From TMP-7 sp038212445 (lineage in GTDB: Bacteria; Acidobacteriota; Terriglobia; Bryobacterales; Bryobacteraceae), in assembly GCA_038212445.1 (NCBI GenBank), contig JBBQUM010000008.1:1-64000 (forward strand): 64,000 nucleotides of DNA, read 5' to 3'. Within the stretch, counting starts at the first letter, position 1; every line of letters begins with the position of its first letter. Position numbers and translations under genes: made by a program. The notes under the pieces are model-generated. The model saw nothing but the letters and a program-made list of their open reading frames with translations, was not told the DNA's origin and did not search any database. Positions 46,932 to 56,029 of this stretch are shown here, in pieces.

Positions 46932-47723
46932 ATGAGACCGGAACCGATCACGAGCCCTAAGAACCCGCTGCTGAAGGAGATAAGGCGGGCAATCGCGAAA
47001 GGCTCACTAACCGCTGAGGGTCTGGCGGTGGCCGAAAGCTTCCACTTGCTCGAGGAAGCGCTCCGCAGCGATTGCGCAGTGGAAGCGGTACTGGCTGCGG
47101 AAAGCGTCAAGTCGACGATCGTGGCGCACGTAAAAGGCCTGAGCCGCCTCCGCATCTTCACGCTGCCCGACGCTCTCTTCGCCCAGGTTTCCTCTACCGA
47201 CTCCCCGCAAGGCGTGATTGCCTTGGTCCGCCCGCCCACTTGGACGCTCGAACATGTGCTTCGCGGACACGCGTTGGTAGCAGTGCTCGACGGCGTACAG
47301 GAGCCCGGCAATGCGGGCGCCATCCTTCGCGCCGCTGAAGCGTTTGGCGCGAGCGGCGCGGTCTTCCTCAAAGGCACCGTCAGCCCCTTCAACTCCAAAG
47401 CCATGCGCGCCTCGGCCGGCTCCGTCTTTCGCCTTCCCTTCATCACCGGACTTGAGGACTCCATGCTTCATACAGCCCTCGAACAGAAACACGTCAACCT
47501 GTTTGCCGCCGTCCCGTCGACAGGCGCGCCCGTCACCGACGTCGACCTCACCCAGCGGTGCGCGTTCGTGATCGGCAGCGAAGGCGGCGGCGTCCGCGCC
47601 GAACTCGCTCAGCGGTCCATTCCGCTGCGCATCCCCACCACCGGTGTTGAAAGCCTCAATGCCGCCGTCGCTGCCGGTATCCTGTTATATGAAGCGCGTT
47701 GCCAGAGGATGCGTAAGCCTTGA
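46932..47723 (+). CDS. TrmH/SpoU family RNA 2'-O-methyltransferase
   Basis: A 263-residue protein that would methylate a ribose in tRNA or rRNA using S-adenosylmethionine. The substrate-binding N-terminal domain (NPLLKEIRRAIAKG, AEGLAVAESFHLLEEAL) is followed by a SPOUT knot with all three motifs: NAGAILRAAEAFGASGAVFL, CAFVIGSEGGGVRAEL and IPTTGVESLNAAVAAGILLY. I chose ATG 46932 because sequence before it in the same frame abuts the divergent ydcF start and does not look coding. The target nucleotide cannot be inferred. The rarA start overlaps its stop by 4 bases. Confidence 0.92.
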   Translation: MRPEPITSPKNPLLKEIRRAIAKGSLTAEGLAVAESFHLLEEALRSDCAVEAVLAAESVKSTIVAHVKGLSRLRIFTLPDALFAQVSSTDSPQGVIALVRPPTWTLEHVLRGHALVAVLDGVQEPGNAGAILRAAEAFGASGAVFLKGTVSPFNSKAMRASAGSVFRLPFITGLEDSMLHTALEQKHVNLFAAVPSTGAPVTDVDLTQRCAFVIGSEGGGVRAELAQRSIPLRIPTTGVESLNAAVAAGILLYEARCQRMRKP

Positions 47724-49051
47724 GCCTCTTTGACACGACGCCCCCCGACGCCGCCGGACCGGGACGTCCCCTCGCTGAGCGCATGCGCCCTCGGACGCTC
47801 GATGAGTTCGCCGGACAGGAACATATCCTCGGCCCAGGCAAACCGCTTCGTGCCCAGATTGACCGCGATCAACTGGGCTCCCTCATCCTCTGGGGTCCGC
47901 CCGGTGTAGGCAAGACGACGCTCGCCCGAATCGTCGCCGGACTCACCCGCGCTGATTTCATCCCGTTCAGCGCCGTTCTCAGCGGGATTAAGGAAATCAA
48001 GGCGGTGATGGCCGACGCAGAGAAGAGCCGGCGCATGGGTCGCCGCACCGTGATCTTCGTCGACGAAATTCATCGCTTCAACAAAGCCCAGCAGGACGCC
48101 TTTCTGCCGTACGTGGAGAAGGGCGACATCATCCTCATCGGCGCCACCACCGAGAATCCATCCTTCGAGGTCGTCTCTGCGCTGCTCTCGAGGACGAAGG
48201 TCTACGCTCTTCGCTCGCTCAGCGTCCCGGAAGTAGTCAGCCTTCTGCGCCGCGCTTTGATCGATCAGGAGCGTGGTCTCGGCTCTCTCCACCTCACTGC
48301 GACTGACGACCTGCTCGAGCAAATCGCCATCTACGCCAACGGCGACGCACGCCTCGCCTACAACCTGCTCGAACTCGCCGCCGCCTCCGCGCAGGAGGGC
48401 GAAATCCCAACCCAGGCTGTCGAGGACGCGCTGCAGCGCAAGGTCCTGCTCTACGACAAGTCCGGCGAAGAGCACTACAACCTCGTCTCAGCCCTACATA
48501 AATCCGTGCGCTCGAGCGATGTCGACGCCGCGCTGTACTGGCTCGCCCGCATGCTCGAAGCCGGCGAAGACCGCATGTATCTTGCCCGTCGCCTCGTACG
48601 CATGGCCGTCGAGGACATCGGACTCGCCGACCCGCGCGCGCTCGAACAGGCCATGGCGGCCCAGCAGGCCATGCATTTCCTCGGCGTCCCCGAAGGCGAT
48701 CAGGCGCTTGCCCAAATCACCATCTACCTCGCCATCGCCGCTAAGTCGAACGCGGCTTATGAGGCTCTGAACCAGGCCCGCGCCACTGTCCAGTCGCGCC
48801 CCGCCGACGCTGTGCCGTTCCATCTGCGCAACGCCCCCACGCGTCACATGAAGGAGTGGGGCTACGGCAAAGGCTATCAGCACGCGCACGAATTTGAAGG
48901 CGCCGTCACCGGCATGCAGTGCCTGCCCGACTCATTGGTCGGTACGCGATTCTACGAGCCCACTGATCGGGGACTGGAGAAGCGTATCGCCGAACGCCTG
49001 GCCGAAATTCGCAAGCTTCGCGAACCCGCCACCGAGCCTACTTCAGAGTGA
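47720..49051 (+). CDS. rarA: Replication-associated recombination ATPase RarA/MgsA
   Basis: A 443-residue AAA+ ATPase acting at stalled replication forks. Seen: LAERMRPRTLDEFAGQEHIL, Walker A GPPGVGKTTLAR, Walker B VIFVDEIHRFNKAQQDAF, sensor 1 IGATTENPSFEV, and the C-terminal tetramerisation part (DAALYWLARMLEAGEDRMYL, RRLVRMAVEDIGLADP, YGKGYQHAHEF). It starts at TTG 47720 overlapping the methyltransferase stop (TTGA), so the two genes are coupled. Its last 14 bases overlap the convergent oxidoreductase gene. Confidence 0.96.
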   Translation: MSLFDTTPPDAAGPGRPLAERMRPRTLDEFAGQEHILGPGKPLRAQIDRDQLGSLILWGPPGVGKTTLARIVAGLTRADFIPFSAVLSGIKEIKAVMADAEKSRRMGRRTVIFVDEIHRFNKAQQDAFLPYVEKGDIILIGATTENPSFEVVSALLSRTKVYALRSLSVPEVVSLLRRALIDQERGLGSLHLTATDDLLEQIAIYANGDARLAYNLLELAAASAQEGEIPTQAVEDALQRKVLLYDKSGEEHYNLVSALHKSVRSSDVDAALYWLARMLEAGEDRMYLARRLVRMAVEDIGLADPRALEQAMAAQQAMHFLGVPEGDQALAQITIYLAIAAKSNAAYEALNQARATVQSRPADAVPFHLRNAPTRHMKEWGYGKGYQHAHEFEGAVTGMQCLPDSLVGTRFYEPTDRGLEKRIAERLAEIRKLREPATEPTSE

Positions 49052-50108
49052 TGGTCTTGCCTGTTGCTGCCGATTCGCGTGCTGCGGCCAGAATCTCGGT
49101 GACGATCACATTGTTCTCAAGCGACGTCTGGCCTTCAGGCTTGATCTCGCCGCGCACCACAGCCGACAGGTAGGAGAGCGGTTCGTCGTAAGGCGCCGCC
49201 AGGGCGGGCGCGGTCCGAGTCTCTTCGGCCGCCTTCCCGATACGAACCCGTGCGCCTTGCCCGGCGATGGTCTGGATGTAACCGGTCTGCCCGTAGATAT
49301 CGAGATCCTTCCGGCTGTAGGGCCAATTCCAGGACGCCTGGATCACCGCCTGGCCGTGCGGATAGGTGATGATGATCGTCGCATCGTCGTCGACATTCTT
49401 GTAAATGTCCGGCTTCAGACGCTGCGTTACGGCCGTCACGGTCAGCGGACGCTGGTTGTCCATCAACCAGGTCATGATGTTCGCGCCATAGCAGCCGAAA
49501 TCGAACAGCGCGCCTGCCCCGTTCCTGACCGGATCAGTCAGCCAGGCGAAAAACTCCGGCTGCACGTTGATCTCCTTCGGCCCTTCGTGACCGTCCCGAA
49601 TCACGGCTTTCCGGATCTCGCCCAACGAGTGCAGCTCCTTGATTTCTTTCCAGAGAATCTGATTGTTGGGATACCAGGTGGTCTCGTAGTTCACCAGAAC
49701 CTGAATGTTGCCCTTCTTGGCGGCCGCGACAATGGCTTTTGCGTGCTCCACGCTCACCGCCAGCGGCTTTTCCATCATCACGTGGACCCCGCGCGCGGCG
49801 CAGATCTCCACGACGCGCTTGTGGTCGTAGGTGGACGTCATCGTCGCCACAGCTTGGGGGTGAGCCCGCTCGAGCATCTCCTCTAGAGAGGTGAAGATGA
49901 TGGCCGGGTCAAGCTTGTAATTCTTGACGTAGCGGGCGGCGATCTCGGCGTTGGGCTCGGCGATTCCCACCACCTTGACGTCCGGTCGATTCAGGCCGCG
50001 ACGCAAGAAGCCGGTCACATGCCCGTGCTCCAAACCCACAATTCCCAGCCGCAACGGCTCTGCCCCAAATAGGGACGTGATGAAAAGAGAACAGATTAGT
50101 AGACGCAT
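49038..50108 (-). CDS. Exported Gfo/Idh/MocA family oxidoreductase
   Basis: A 356-residue protein with a short signal peptide (LLICSLFITSLFGA) then a Rossmann NAD(P)-binding domain (LRLGIVGLEHGHVTGF, VKVVGIAEPN, the EKP motif in VHMMMEKPLAV) and the C-terminal substrate domain (GAGALFDFGCYGANIM, ATIIITYPHGQAVIQASWNW). Family members oxidise or reduce sugars and related polyols. Export of a family member is unusual outside Acidobacteria and Planctomycetes. It lies 4 bases after an exported RidA homologue, so both may act together in the periplasm. Confidence 0.87.
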   Translation of the reverse strand: MRLLICSLFITSLFGAEPLRLGIVGLEHGHVTGFLRRGLNRPDVKVVGIAEPNAEIAARYVKNYKLDPAIIFTSLEEMLERAHPQAVATMTSTYDHKRVVEICAARGVHVMMEKPLAVSVEHAKAIVAAAKKGNIQVLVNYETTWYPNNQILWKEIKELHSLGEIRKAVIRDGHEGPKEINVQPEFFAWLTDPVRNGAGALFDFGCYGANIMTWLMDNQRPLTVTAVTQRLKPDIYKNVDDDATIIITYPHGQAVIQASWNWPYSRKDLDIYGQTGYIQTIAGQGARVRIGKAAEETRTAPALAAPYDEPLSYLSAVVRGEIKPEGQTSLENNVIVTEILAAARESAATGKTITLK

Positions 50109-50112
50109 CAAT

Positions 50113-50550
50113 TTATTTCTTTGCCGTGACCGTGATCTCGATCCGCGCCGCACCCACCAGTTTCGCGACGCCAACCGTAGTCCGCGCCGGCCGCGGATCC
50201 TTGAAATAAGTAGTGTATACCCCGTTCATCTTCGGGAATAGCTCCATGTCCGTGAGGTATACCTGGACGCTCACGGCATCGTCGAATGTCATCCCGGCTT
50301 CCTTCAGCACCGCCCCGACATTCTCCAAAGTCTGCTTCACTTCGGCTTCAAACTCGGTCGCATAGTTCCCTTTCGGGTCGCGTCCGGTCTGACCGGCGAC
50401 GTACAGAGTACCATCCACTAAAATGCCCGGACTGAACGGTCCGCCGGGCGTAACGCCTTGTGGGCGAATGACTTTCTTCTCCGCCGCACCCCCGGTCACT
50501 AGTGCCGCGCATAGGACCATAGTCACAAGCAGACCCAGGCTTTTTAGCAT
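50113..50550 (-). CDS. Exported RidA family protein
   Basis: A 145-residue protein with a signal peptide (SLGLLVTMVLCAALVTGGAA) fused to a complete RidA domain (VDGTLYVAGQTGRDPKG, FEAEVKQTLENVGAVLKEAG, MTFDDAVSVQVYLTDM, PARTTVGVAKLVGAARIEI). The Arg in PARTTV matches the catalytic Arg of RidA enamine/imine deaminases. The usual enzyme is cytoplasmic and detoxifies reactive enamines; here the signal peptide places it outside. It is the first gene of a two-gene operon with the oxidoreductase. Confidence 0.88.
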   Translation of the reverse strand: MLKSLGLLVTMVLCAALVTGGAAEKKVIRPQGVTPGGPFSPGILVDGTLYVAGQTGRDPKGNYATEFEAEVKQTLENVGAVLKEAGMTFDDAVSVQVYLTDMELFPKMNGVYTTYFKDPRPARTTVGVAKLVGAARIEITVTAKK

Positions 50551-50718
50551 GCTGGCATCATAGCTCAGATGAGCCGTCGGATGGATCCCGAGGGCTACCT
50601 TGTACTATGCAGAAATGGTCCGAGTACCCTATTGCGGCAAATTGCCCCGGAAGGCACTCTAATACAGACGGCAGCGGCATCCGAATCGCTCCTGTCCCAA
50701 CTAGATTGAGGTGAACCC

Positions 50719-51066
50719 GTGAATACTGAAAACAGCGCCGCCGACCGGAGATCCAGTGACCGTTTTCCCATAGAACGTGAGCTGAGGTATAAGGTCCTCA
50801 GCAAGAAAAGCAATGAAGAGTTTGGCGTCGGCAAGACTGTCAACATGAGTAGTAACGGGGTGCTCTTCACCACCGACCAACTGCTCCTGCCAGGCCGGCG
50901 CGTTGAAGTCTCCATTAGCTGGCCCGCGCAACTGAACAATCGCTGTGCGCTGAGGCTGGTTGCTCGAGGCCGGGTAGTCCGCTTCGACGACGGCCGCGCC
51001 GCGATGGAAATCCAGCAATACGAATTTAAGACCCAACCCGTGGCAAATATCATTCCGATCCAGTAG
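50719..51066 (+). CDS. PilZ domain protein
   Basis: A 115-residue single-domain protein starting at GTG 50719, with GAGGTG upstream. The PilZ features are the RRSSDRFPIERELRY start, which provides the RxxxR c-di-GMP-binding arginines, and the NMSSNGVLF strand, corresponding to the (D/N)xSxxG motif, followed by the beta barrel (RRVEVSISWPAQLNN, LVARGRVVRFDDGRAAME). It would bind cyclic di-GMP and act as an adaptor in motility, attachment or secretion. No target is apparent nearby. Confidence 0.88.
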   Translation: MNTENSAADRRSSDRFPIERELRYKVLSKKSNEEFGVGKTVNMSSNGVLFTTDQLLLPGRRVEVSISWPAQLNNRCALRLVARGRVVRFDDGRAAMEIQQYEFKTQPVANIIPIQ

Positions 51067-51251
51067 TTGTCTCCTTGTCTCCTAACTCCTTGTCATTGAC
51101 ACAGAGGGGCTGGTAGGTGTGCCGGTCCCTCTTTTTTTCTCCACAAAATCTCTGCCGCCTCGGCTACCGCTTCACCTCAACCCATCGAAGCGCAGTTACG
51201 TGTCTTTTCGGACGTGCGTGGCAGCTGTCCGTGTCTGACTGAGACTGCGGG

Positions 51252-52191
51252 TTAGGGCTTTTGAAGCGCTATCCGCTTTCTTGAATAGTCGAGTGTAAGG
51301 ATGTAGTCCTTCAGAAAACCATTGCCGATGCCAAGTTCCCAGGGCCTCCGGTCACGGCCGGCCCCAAAAAACGACTTCCGGCGAGGCTACTTCAATCGTG
51401 CCAACCGCGATGCGGTCAACTTTCCCCCGCGTGTTTCGTATAGTGCCCTTGTATCCATCCGAGGTCTCGGGTTGGCCATGGCTGGCTGCTTCCGTCAGGC
51501 CAAGGGCCTCAACCGCCGAGCGAGTGAGCGCGAACGTCCCGTCCGATCCTGTGTCAAGAGTGGCCTTTACGGTTTGAGGGTTGATCACAGCCCCTTCCAT
51601 GACAATGTCCCCATCTTCGCCCAATCGGAACGGGAAAACCGCCTGCTCGTGCTTTGCGATTGGCAACACGGATGACGACCGGTAGAATCGCAGTACCCTC
51701 GCCGGATAGTCGATCTGAAGAACACGTCCGGTTAGGAGATTATTGCCGAGCACACCCTCCACCTGCATACCCAGGCGCTGCTGGATCTTGCTCAGGTCGA
51801 TCGCCACAGCTTGAAGATCTCGAGTTGGGAGTGAGCCGATTTCCACTCCTTCGAGTTTGGTCAGGTAGACCTTCCGGCGCTCCGAGCCGCCGCCTGTTGC
51901 TTGTCCGTGAATTTCGCGTAATTTAAAACCGCTGGATTGTGCAAAGGCCAAATTGATCGATGAAGGATCCGTGTCCGTGTCCAGCATCATCGTGACAGGT
52001 TCATGGCGGCCAATCCTCACTTGGATGAGAATTTCATTGTGATTGAAACTGAAGGGGACCTCCACCAAGTCGTCGCTGCGAGGGGCCGCAGGACTGGTCC
52101 AGATGTCCAATCCGAGCGCGATCACCAAGAGGTTGGTGGCCAAAATCCTATATCCGGGTTTTCGGGAGACCCGTCCCTTCGTCATCCTCAA
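51252..52191 (-). pseudogene. Retropepsin-like aspartyl protease, frameshifted near the C terminus
   Basis: The frame from 52191 encodes a signal/anchor segment (ILATNLLVIALGLDIWTS) and two aspartyl-protease lobes: MMLDTDTDPSSINLAF (the usual DTG is DTD) and ATLDTGSDGTFALTRS. It stops at 51352 just after VVFWGRP. The other frame continues perfectly as GRDRRPWELGIGNGFLKD then YILTLDYSRKRIALQKP to TAA at 51252. The shift falls in a run of six T and four G (about 51362-51371). Removing one T restores VVFGAGRDRRPWELGIG. It is a one-base insertion, or a homopolymer sequencing error. Confidence 0.75.
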
Positions 52192-52288
52192 ATCTTGCCC
52201 CCCATGGCCGCAGTTTGAGCCTTTTCATCCAGGACGGTTCATCATATTACGCGGCGTCAAGGCGTGCTAGCCGTGCCGGTGCCTGGCG

Positions 52289-52441
52289 TTATTCCACGGC
52301 ATCACTGCAGTGGCCTTTGATTGACCCATCGGCTTGCCGCAGTAACTCGGTCAGGAGAGCGGCCGGATTGGCGCCGTCAAGCAGAAAAGTACGGAGATCC
52401 AAACTCAGCACTGGCAGTTCTGAATACCAGCTCTCTGCCCG
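52289..52441 (-). other. Possible remnant coding segment in the 52192-52555 spacer
   Basis: The 364-base spacer between the protease and the TonB receptor has no intact gene. One minus-strand stretch, bounded by TAG (52442-52444) and TAA (52289-52291), reads like real protein over 50 residues (WYSELPVLSLDLRTFLLDG then ANPAALLTELLRQADGSI), but it has no start codon at its beginning and I do not recognise it. It may be the C-terminal relic of a lost gene or chance. Confidence 0.25.
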
Positions 52442-52496
52442 CTACCGCGGTCCACTCCCGCAGTCACCACCAGCCAGAGTAAGAGCTTGGCAGACA

Positions 52497-52531
52497 AATC
52501 AAAAGGGCCGGAGCCCCGAAGGGTCCGGCCC
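52497..52531 (-). terminator. Rho-independent terminator of the TonB receptor gene
   Basis: On the minus strand an 8-bp stem GGGCCGGA / TCCGGCCC, extended internally around a CCCTTCGGGG loop region, is followed by TTTTGATTTG. It lies 25 bases past the receptor stop at 52556. Confidence 0.85.
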
Positions 52532-52555
52532 AGTGAATCGAAACTACAGCGTCGC

Positions 52556-55500
52556 TTAGAACATGAACCGCAGCGACATCTGGATGATCCGGGGATCAGC
52601 TGTGGTCGAAATCTGACCAAAGGTACCCGACGTAATCGAAGTGGTCGGATTCCCGAACTGGGCGTTGTTGAACAGATTGAAGAAATCGGCGCTGAACTCC
52701 ATCGTCAGCCTGTTTTCACCAATCAGCGCCGTCCGCTTGCCCACCGCGAGGTTCGTATTGAACCGCGAGGGTCCGCGGAACGCGTTCCGACCAAGGCTGC
52801 CGTAGGTACGGGCAGCAACGTTGTTCACACCATCAATCGCCGAAAGACCCGCCGTGGAGAAGGCCGCCGGATTGAAATAGAAGTTCCCGTTCGTGTTGTT
52901 GAGCGCTTGCGCGTTGTGCGGATCGAAGTAGGTGACGGGAGCAACCAGGTTGGCTTCCACCAGGTTGGGATCGCCCGCGCCCGACGGCCCCGTCCGCGTG
53001 CGCGACCGGCTGATTCCAGCTCGAACGTTCAACGGCAAGCCGGTGCGATAGGTGATGATCGGATACAGCGTCCAGCCCTTTGTCAGCTTCTTCGGACCGC
53101 TGGCCCAGGCTCGGTCGAAGCCGATATCCCAGGAGCCGTTGAACGCCACATAGTGCGTGATATCGAAGTCCGAAACACCCTTGAACTGGTTGCGGTTGTA
53201 ATAGGGGACACGACTGCTGCCGGTACGGAAGCCAGACTCATTGTCGATCGATCGTCCGTACGTCCAGGATAGCTGACCGTAGAAGCTGCCTGCCATGCTG
53301 GTCAGGGGCCGTTTGGTCTGCACGCTCGCCTGCAAACCGTTGTAGTGAGACCATCCAACATTTGCGAATTCGTCCATGTAACTGAAAGATGTTGCACCCG
53401 CAGTCTTGTTGAACAGCCGGCTTGTGGTGCCCAGAATGAAAGGATTCGCATCCACCAGACCCGTCAATTTGTGAGAACTGCTGCCGACGTACGACGTCTC
53501 GGCCACAACGTTCGAGAACAGTTCACGCTGCAGGCTCACGTTGTACTGGTAAATATACGGCGTACGCAGCTTCGGATCCACGAAGTAAACGCCACCACCG
53601 CCGAAGGGTAGGAAACCCGATGCATCAAAATCAATATTCTTGGCTGGCGGACGCGACGGGAACGTATTCGCCTGACCTACAGCGGTGAAGGGAGCCGAAT
53701 AGTAATTGGTTTGTGTGCTCGGATTCTTCGAAAGGGGATCAAAGAAAAGATCCGCGAATCCGAAGAATGGAGCTTGACCGTTGTACTGAAGGTTGTCTTC
53801 CGCCTTCAGAATGTCGTTGAAAACCCCGAAACCGCCGCGTAGGCTGGTCTTACCGTCCCCCTTCGGATCCCAGGCAAAACCGAACCGCGGAGCCCAGTCG
53901 TTGCGATCCGGGTAATTCGAACCGACAGGAGCATTCTTGTCACCGGGGAACAGCAAACCGAGCGGCGCATTCGTAAACACGCTCGACTGTTGACCGAGCG
54001 CCAGGGAGAAGGATCGTCCCTGCAAATCGATCTTTGGCGAACTGTACTCGTAGCGCACTCCCAGCGTCAGCGTGAGGTTGCGGCGAACTTTCCACTCATC
54101 CTGGAAGAAGAACGCGACGTTGTGCGAACGGATGTTGCTCGGCGCGGCGCCGAACTGCAGATACTCATCCGGCAGTCCGAGCAGGAAGTCAGCGCGGTCG
54201 TTGCCCGACCCAATACCGCCGTTGCCGGCGCTGCCGCTGAAGAAGTAGTTGCCGTTCACATAGAAATCGTAAATCGTGTTGTTCTGATAGGGCGTGTAGT
54301 TGAAGCCCGCCTTCAGTCCATGCTTGCCCTTCACCAAGCTGAACGTGTCACTCCATGTGTAGGTGTTGTCAATCAGTGTCGTAGGTCCCTGAACGCTGAA
54401 GCCGACGGACAGCCCGCTATTGAAAGAGAGATTCGGCGGCCCAGTTGGGTTGTCCGGCGTCACGCCTACTCCCAACTGCGAGGCTACTGGCAGGGTTGCC
54501 GACGGAGACGACTGCAACCCGTTGTTGCGCTGCGCCGTGAAACGAAATTCGTTGATCATGCTCGCACCGATCAGTTTGGTGTAGTTCACCGTACCGAAAT
54601 AACGATGAGCGCCGCCGGAGATTGGATACCCCGGAACATTGGCAAACGAGAACGGCGTGATGGTCGACGCCGTCTGGTAGCCGAGCGTCACCGCGATGCG
54701 ATCGTTAGACGTGATGTTGTAATCAGTCTTCGCCGTCACTTCGTCTCGGTTGTCCGCCGCGCTGCCCTGCGAAATCAACGACCCAGAAGCAGACGTCGGA
54801 ATCAGGCCGGCCTTAATGTAGTTCCCAGCCACCGAATTGATCTTCGTCGGATCAATAATGCCCTGCGCGGCCAGCGTGGGATTCGGCTGGAAGAACGGAT
54901 TCGCTGCCAGGAACGCGACGACTCCAGGATCCGGCGCACCGCTCTTCGACTTCGAGAAATCGCCCGCCAGTTCAGACGGCGTGTAAACCGTGGTCTTCGA
55001 TGTGGTCTGCAACTGCGACTGACGTTGCCCTTGATATGCCACAAAGAAGAACAGCTTGTCGGTTCCCTTGAAAACTTTCGGGATCCATATCGGACCACCT
55101 AACGAGCCGCCGTATTGATTGCGCTTCAGGACATCGCGAGGCAGTCCGAACGCGTTGTTGAAAAATGAATTCGCGTTCAGCGCATCGTTGCGCAGGTAGT
55201 CGTAAGCCGAGCCATGAAACTGGTTCGAGCCTGACTTGGTCACGATTGAAACAATGCCGCCTGCATTGCGCCCGTACTCAGCGCTGTAGTTGCTGGTCAA
55301 AATGCGGAACTCCTGCACCGCGTCAGGATTCGGGTTGTAGACTACGCCGTTGTTCAGCAGGTTGCTGTTCACGCCGCCATCCAGAAGGTAGTTCACCGAG
55401 TCCTGCCGTCCACCGGCGATGCTGAACGATCCCGCTCCGCCCGCGGCAGAGGGAATCACGCCTGGTTGCAGCAAAGCGAGATCGAGGACATTGCGGCCGT

Positions 55501-55933
55501 TGAGCGGCGCGTTGACGATCGTTTGAGATGTTACTGAACTGCCGAGCTGTGCCACCACAGTCTCAACACCTGATGCATCCGCCTCCACTTGTATGGCGTC
55601 AGTGGTGGAACCCACCTCAAGCTTTACGTCGAAGCGTAGAGACTCGTTGATGTGCAGCTCAGATGGCTTGGTAATGGACTTGCGAAAGCCCGGGGCTCCC
55701 GCCTCCACCGTATAGGTTCCGATCGGAATATTCAGAATCTGAAAGCTGCCATCAGATTCGGTCGTCGCCTCGCGGACTTGCTTCGTGTCCACGTTGGTGA
55801 CCGTGATCTTCGCGCCAACGACCACGCCGCCGGACGGATCCAGCACGGAGCCATTTACTCGGCCGGTTGCATCCTGACCGAATGCAGCCATGGAAAGGAA
55901 TACACATACAGCTAGCCCAGCTAGTGTTTTCAC
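52556..55933 (-). CDS. Oar-like TonB-dependent receptor with carboxypeptidase-regulatory domain
   Basis: A 1125-residue outer-membrane protein. The start is GTG 55933, nine bases after GGGGGAGG, followed by a signal peptide (KTLAGLAVCVFLSMAAFG). Residues about 22-105 form a carboxypeptidase regulatory-like domain (VNGSVLDPSGGVVVGAKITV, YTVEAGAPGFRKSI). A plug domain follows (VNAPLNGRNVLDLALLQPGV, VQEFRILTSNYSAEYGRNAG, IVSIVTKSGSNQFHG), then a large barrel ending in RIIQMSLRFMF, with C-terminal Phe. Such receptors import large, often plant-derived ligands. The palindrome at 55980-55995 lies in its upstream region and may regulate it. Confidence 0.93.
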   Translation of the reverse strand: MKTLAGLAVCVFLSMAAFGQDATGRVNGSVLDPSGGVVVGAKITVTNVDTKQVREATTESDGSFQILNIPIGTYTVEAGAPGFRKSITKPSELHINESLRFDVKLEVGSTTDAIQVEADASGVETVVAQLGSSVTSQTIVNAPLNGRNVLDLALLQPGVIPSAAGGAGSFSIAGGRQDSVNYLLDGGVNSNLLNNGVVYNPNPDAVQEFRILTSNYSAEYGRNAGGIVSIVTKSGSNQFHGSAYDYLRNDALNANSFFNNAFGLPRDVLKRNQYGGSLGGPIWIPKVFKGTDKLFFFVAYQGQRQSQLQTTSKTTVYTPSELAGDFSKSKSGAPDPGVVAFLAANPFFQPNPTLAAQGIIDPTKINSVAGNYIKAGLIPTSASGSLISQGSAADNRDEVTAKTDYNITSNDRIAVTLGYQTASTITPFSFANVPGYPISGGAHRYFGTVNYTKLIGASMINEFRFTAQRNNGLQSSPSATLPVASQLGVGVTPDNPTGPPNLSFNSGLSVGFSVQGPTTLIDNTYTWSDTFSLVKGKHGLKAGFNYTPYQNNTIYDFYVNGNYFFSGSAGNGGIGSGNDRADFLLGLPDEYLQFGAAPSNIRSHNVAFFFQDEWKVRRNLTLTLGVRYEYSSPKIDLQGRSFSLALGQQSSVFTNAPLGLLFPGDKNAPVGSNYPDRNDWAPRFGFAWDPKGDGKTSLRGGFGVFNDILKAEDNLQYNGQAPFFGFADLFFDPLSKNPSTQTNYYSAPFTAVGQANTFPSRPPAKNIDFDASGFLPFGGGGVYFVDPKLRTPYIYQYNVSLQRELFSNVVAETSYVGSSSHKLTGLVDANPFILGTTSRLFNKTAGATSFSYMDEFANVGWSHYNGLQASVQTKRPLTSMAGSFYGQLSWTYGRSIDNESGFRTGSSRVPYYNRNQFKGVSDFDITHYVAFNGSWDIGFDRAWASGPKKLTKGWTLYPIITYRTGLPLNVRAGISRSRTRTGPSGAGDPNLVEANLVAPVTYFDPHNAQALNNTNGNFYFNPAAFSTAGLSAIDGVNNVAARTYGSLGRNAFRGPSRFNTNLAVGKRTALIGENRLTMEFSADFFNLFNNAQFGNPTTSITSGTFGQISTTADPRIIQMSLRFMF

Positions 55934-55979
55934 GTCGACTACCCTCCCCCAATAAGTCAAAACCTAATGTCTAATAGGT

Positions 55980-55995
55980 TTACCAGAACTGGTAA
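55980..55995. promoter_or_regulatory. Inverted-repeat operator upstream of the TonB receptor
   Basis: TTACCAG-AA-CTGGTAA is a 7-bp perfect dyad in the spacer between pyrF and the receptor gene, about 47 bases before the receptor start. Its TTACCA/TGGTAA arms are of the type bound by GntR-family repressors. A TTGACC on the minus strand just upstream could be a -35. The regulator is not encoded here. Confidence 0.5.
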
Positions 55996-56029
55996 GTGGT
56001 GGTCAATCGAAAAAATCGATGGGGTCAAA

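Noticed and set aside
52215..52559. Plus-strand frame of 114 codons in the spacer before the TonB receptor
   Set aside because: It runs through the receptor terminator into the receptor gene and has low-complexity Ser/Arg content; not coding.
53990..55102. Long plus-strand open frame of 370 codons
   Set aside because: It is the antisense shadow of the TonB receptor gene, Arg/Glu-rich and without any family features.
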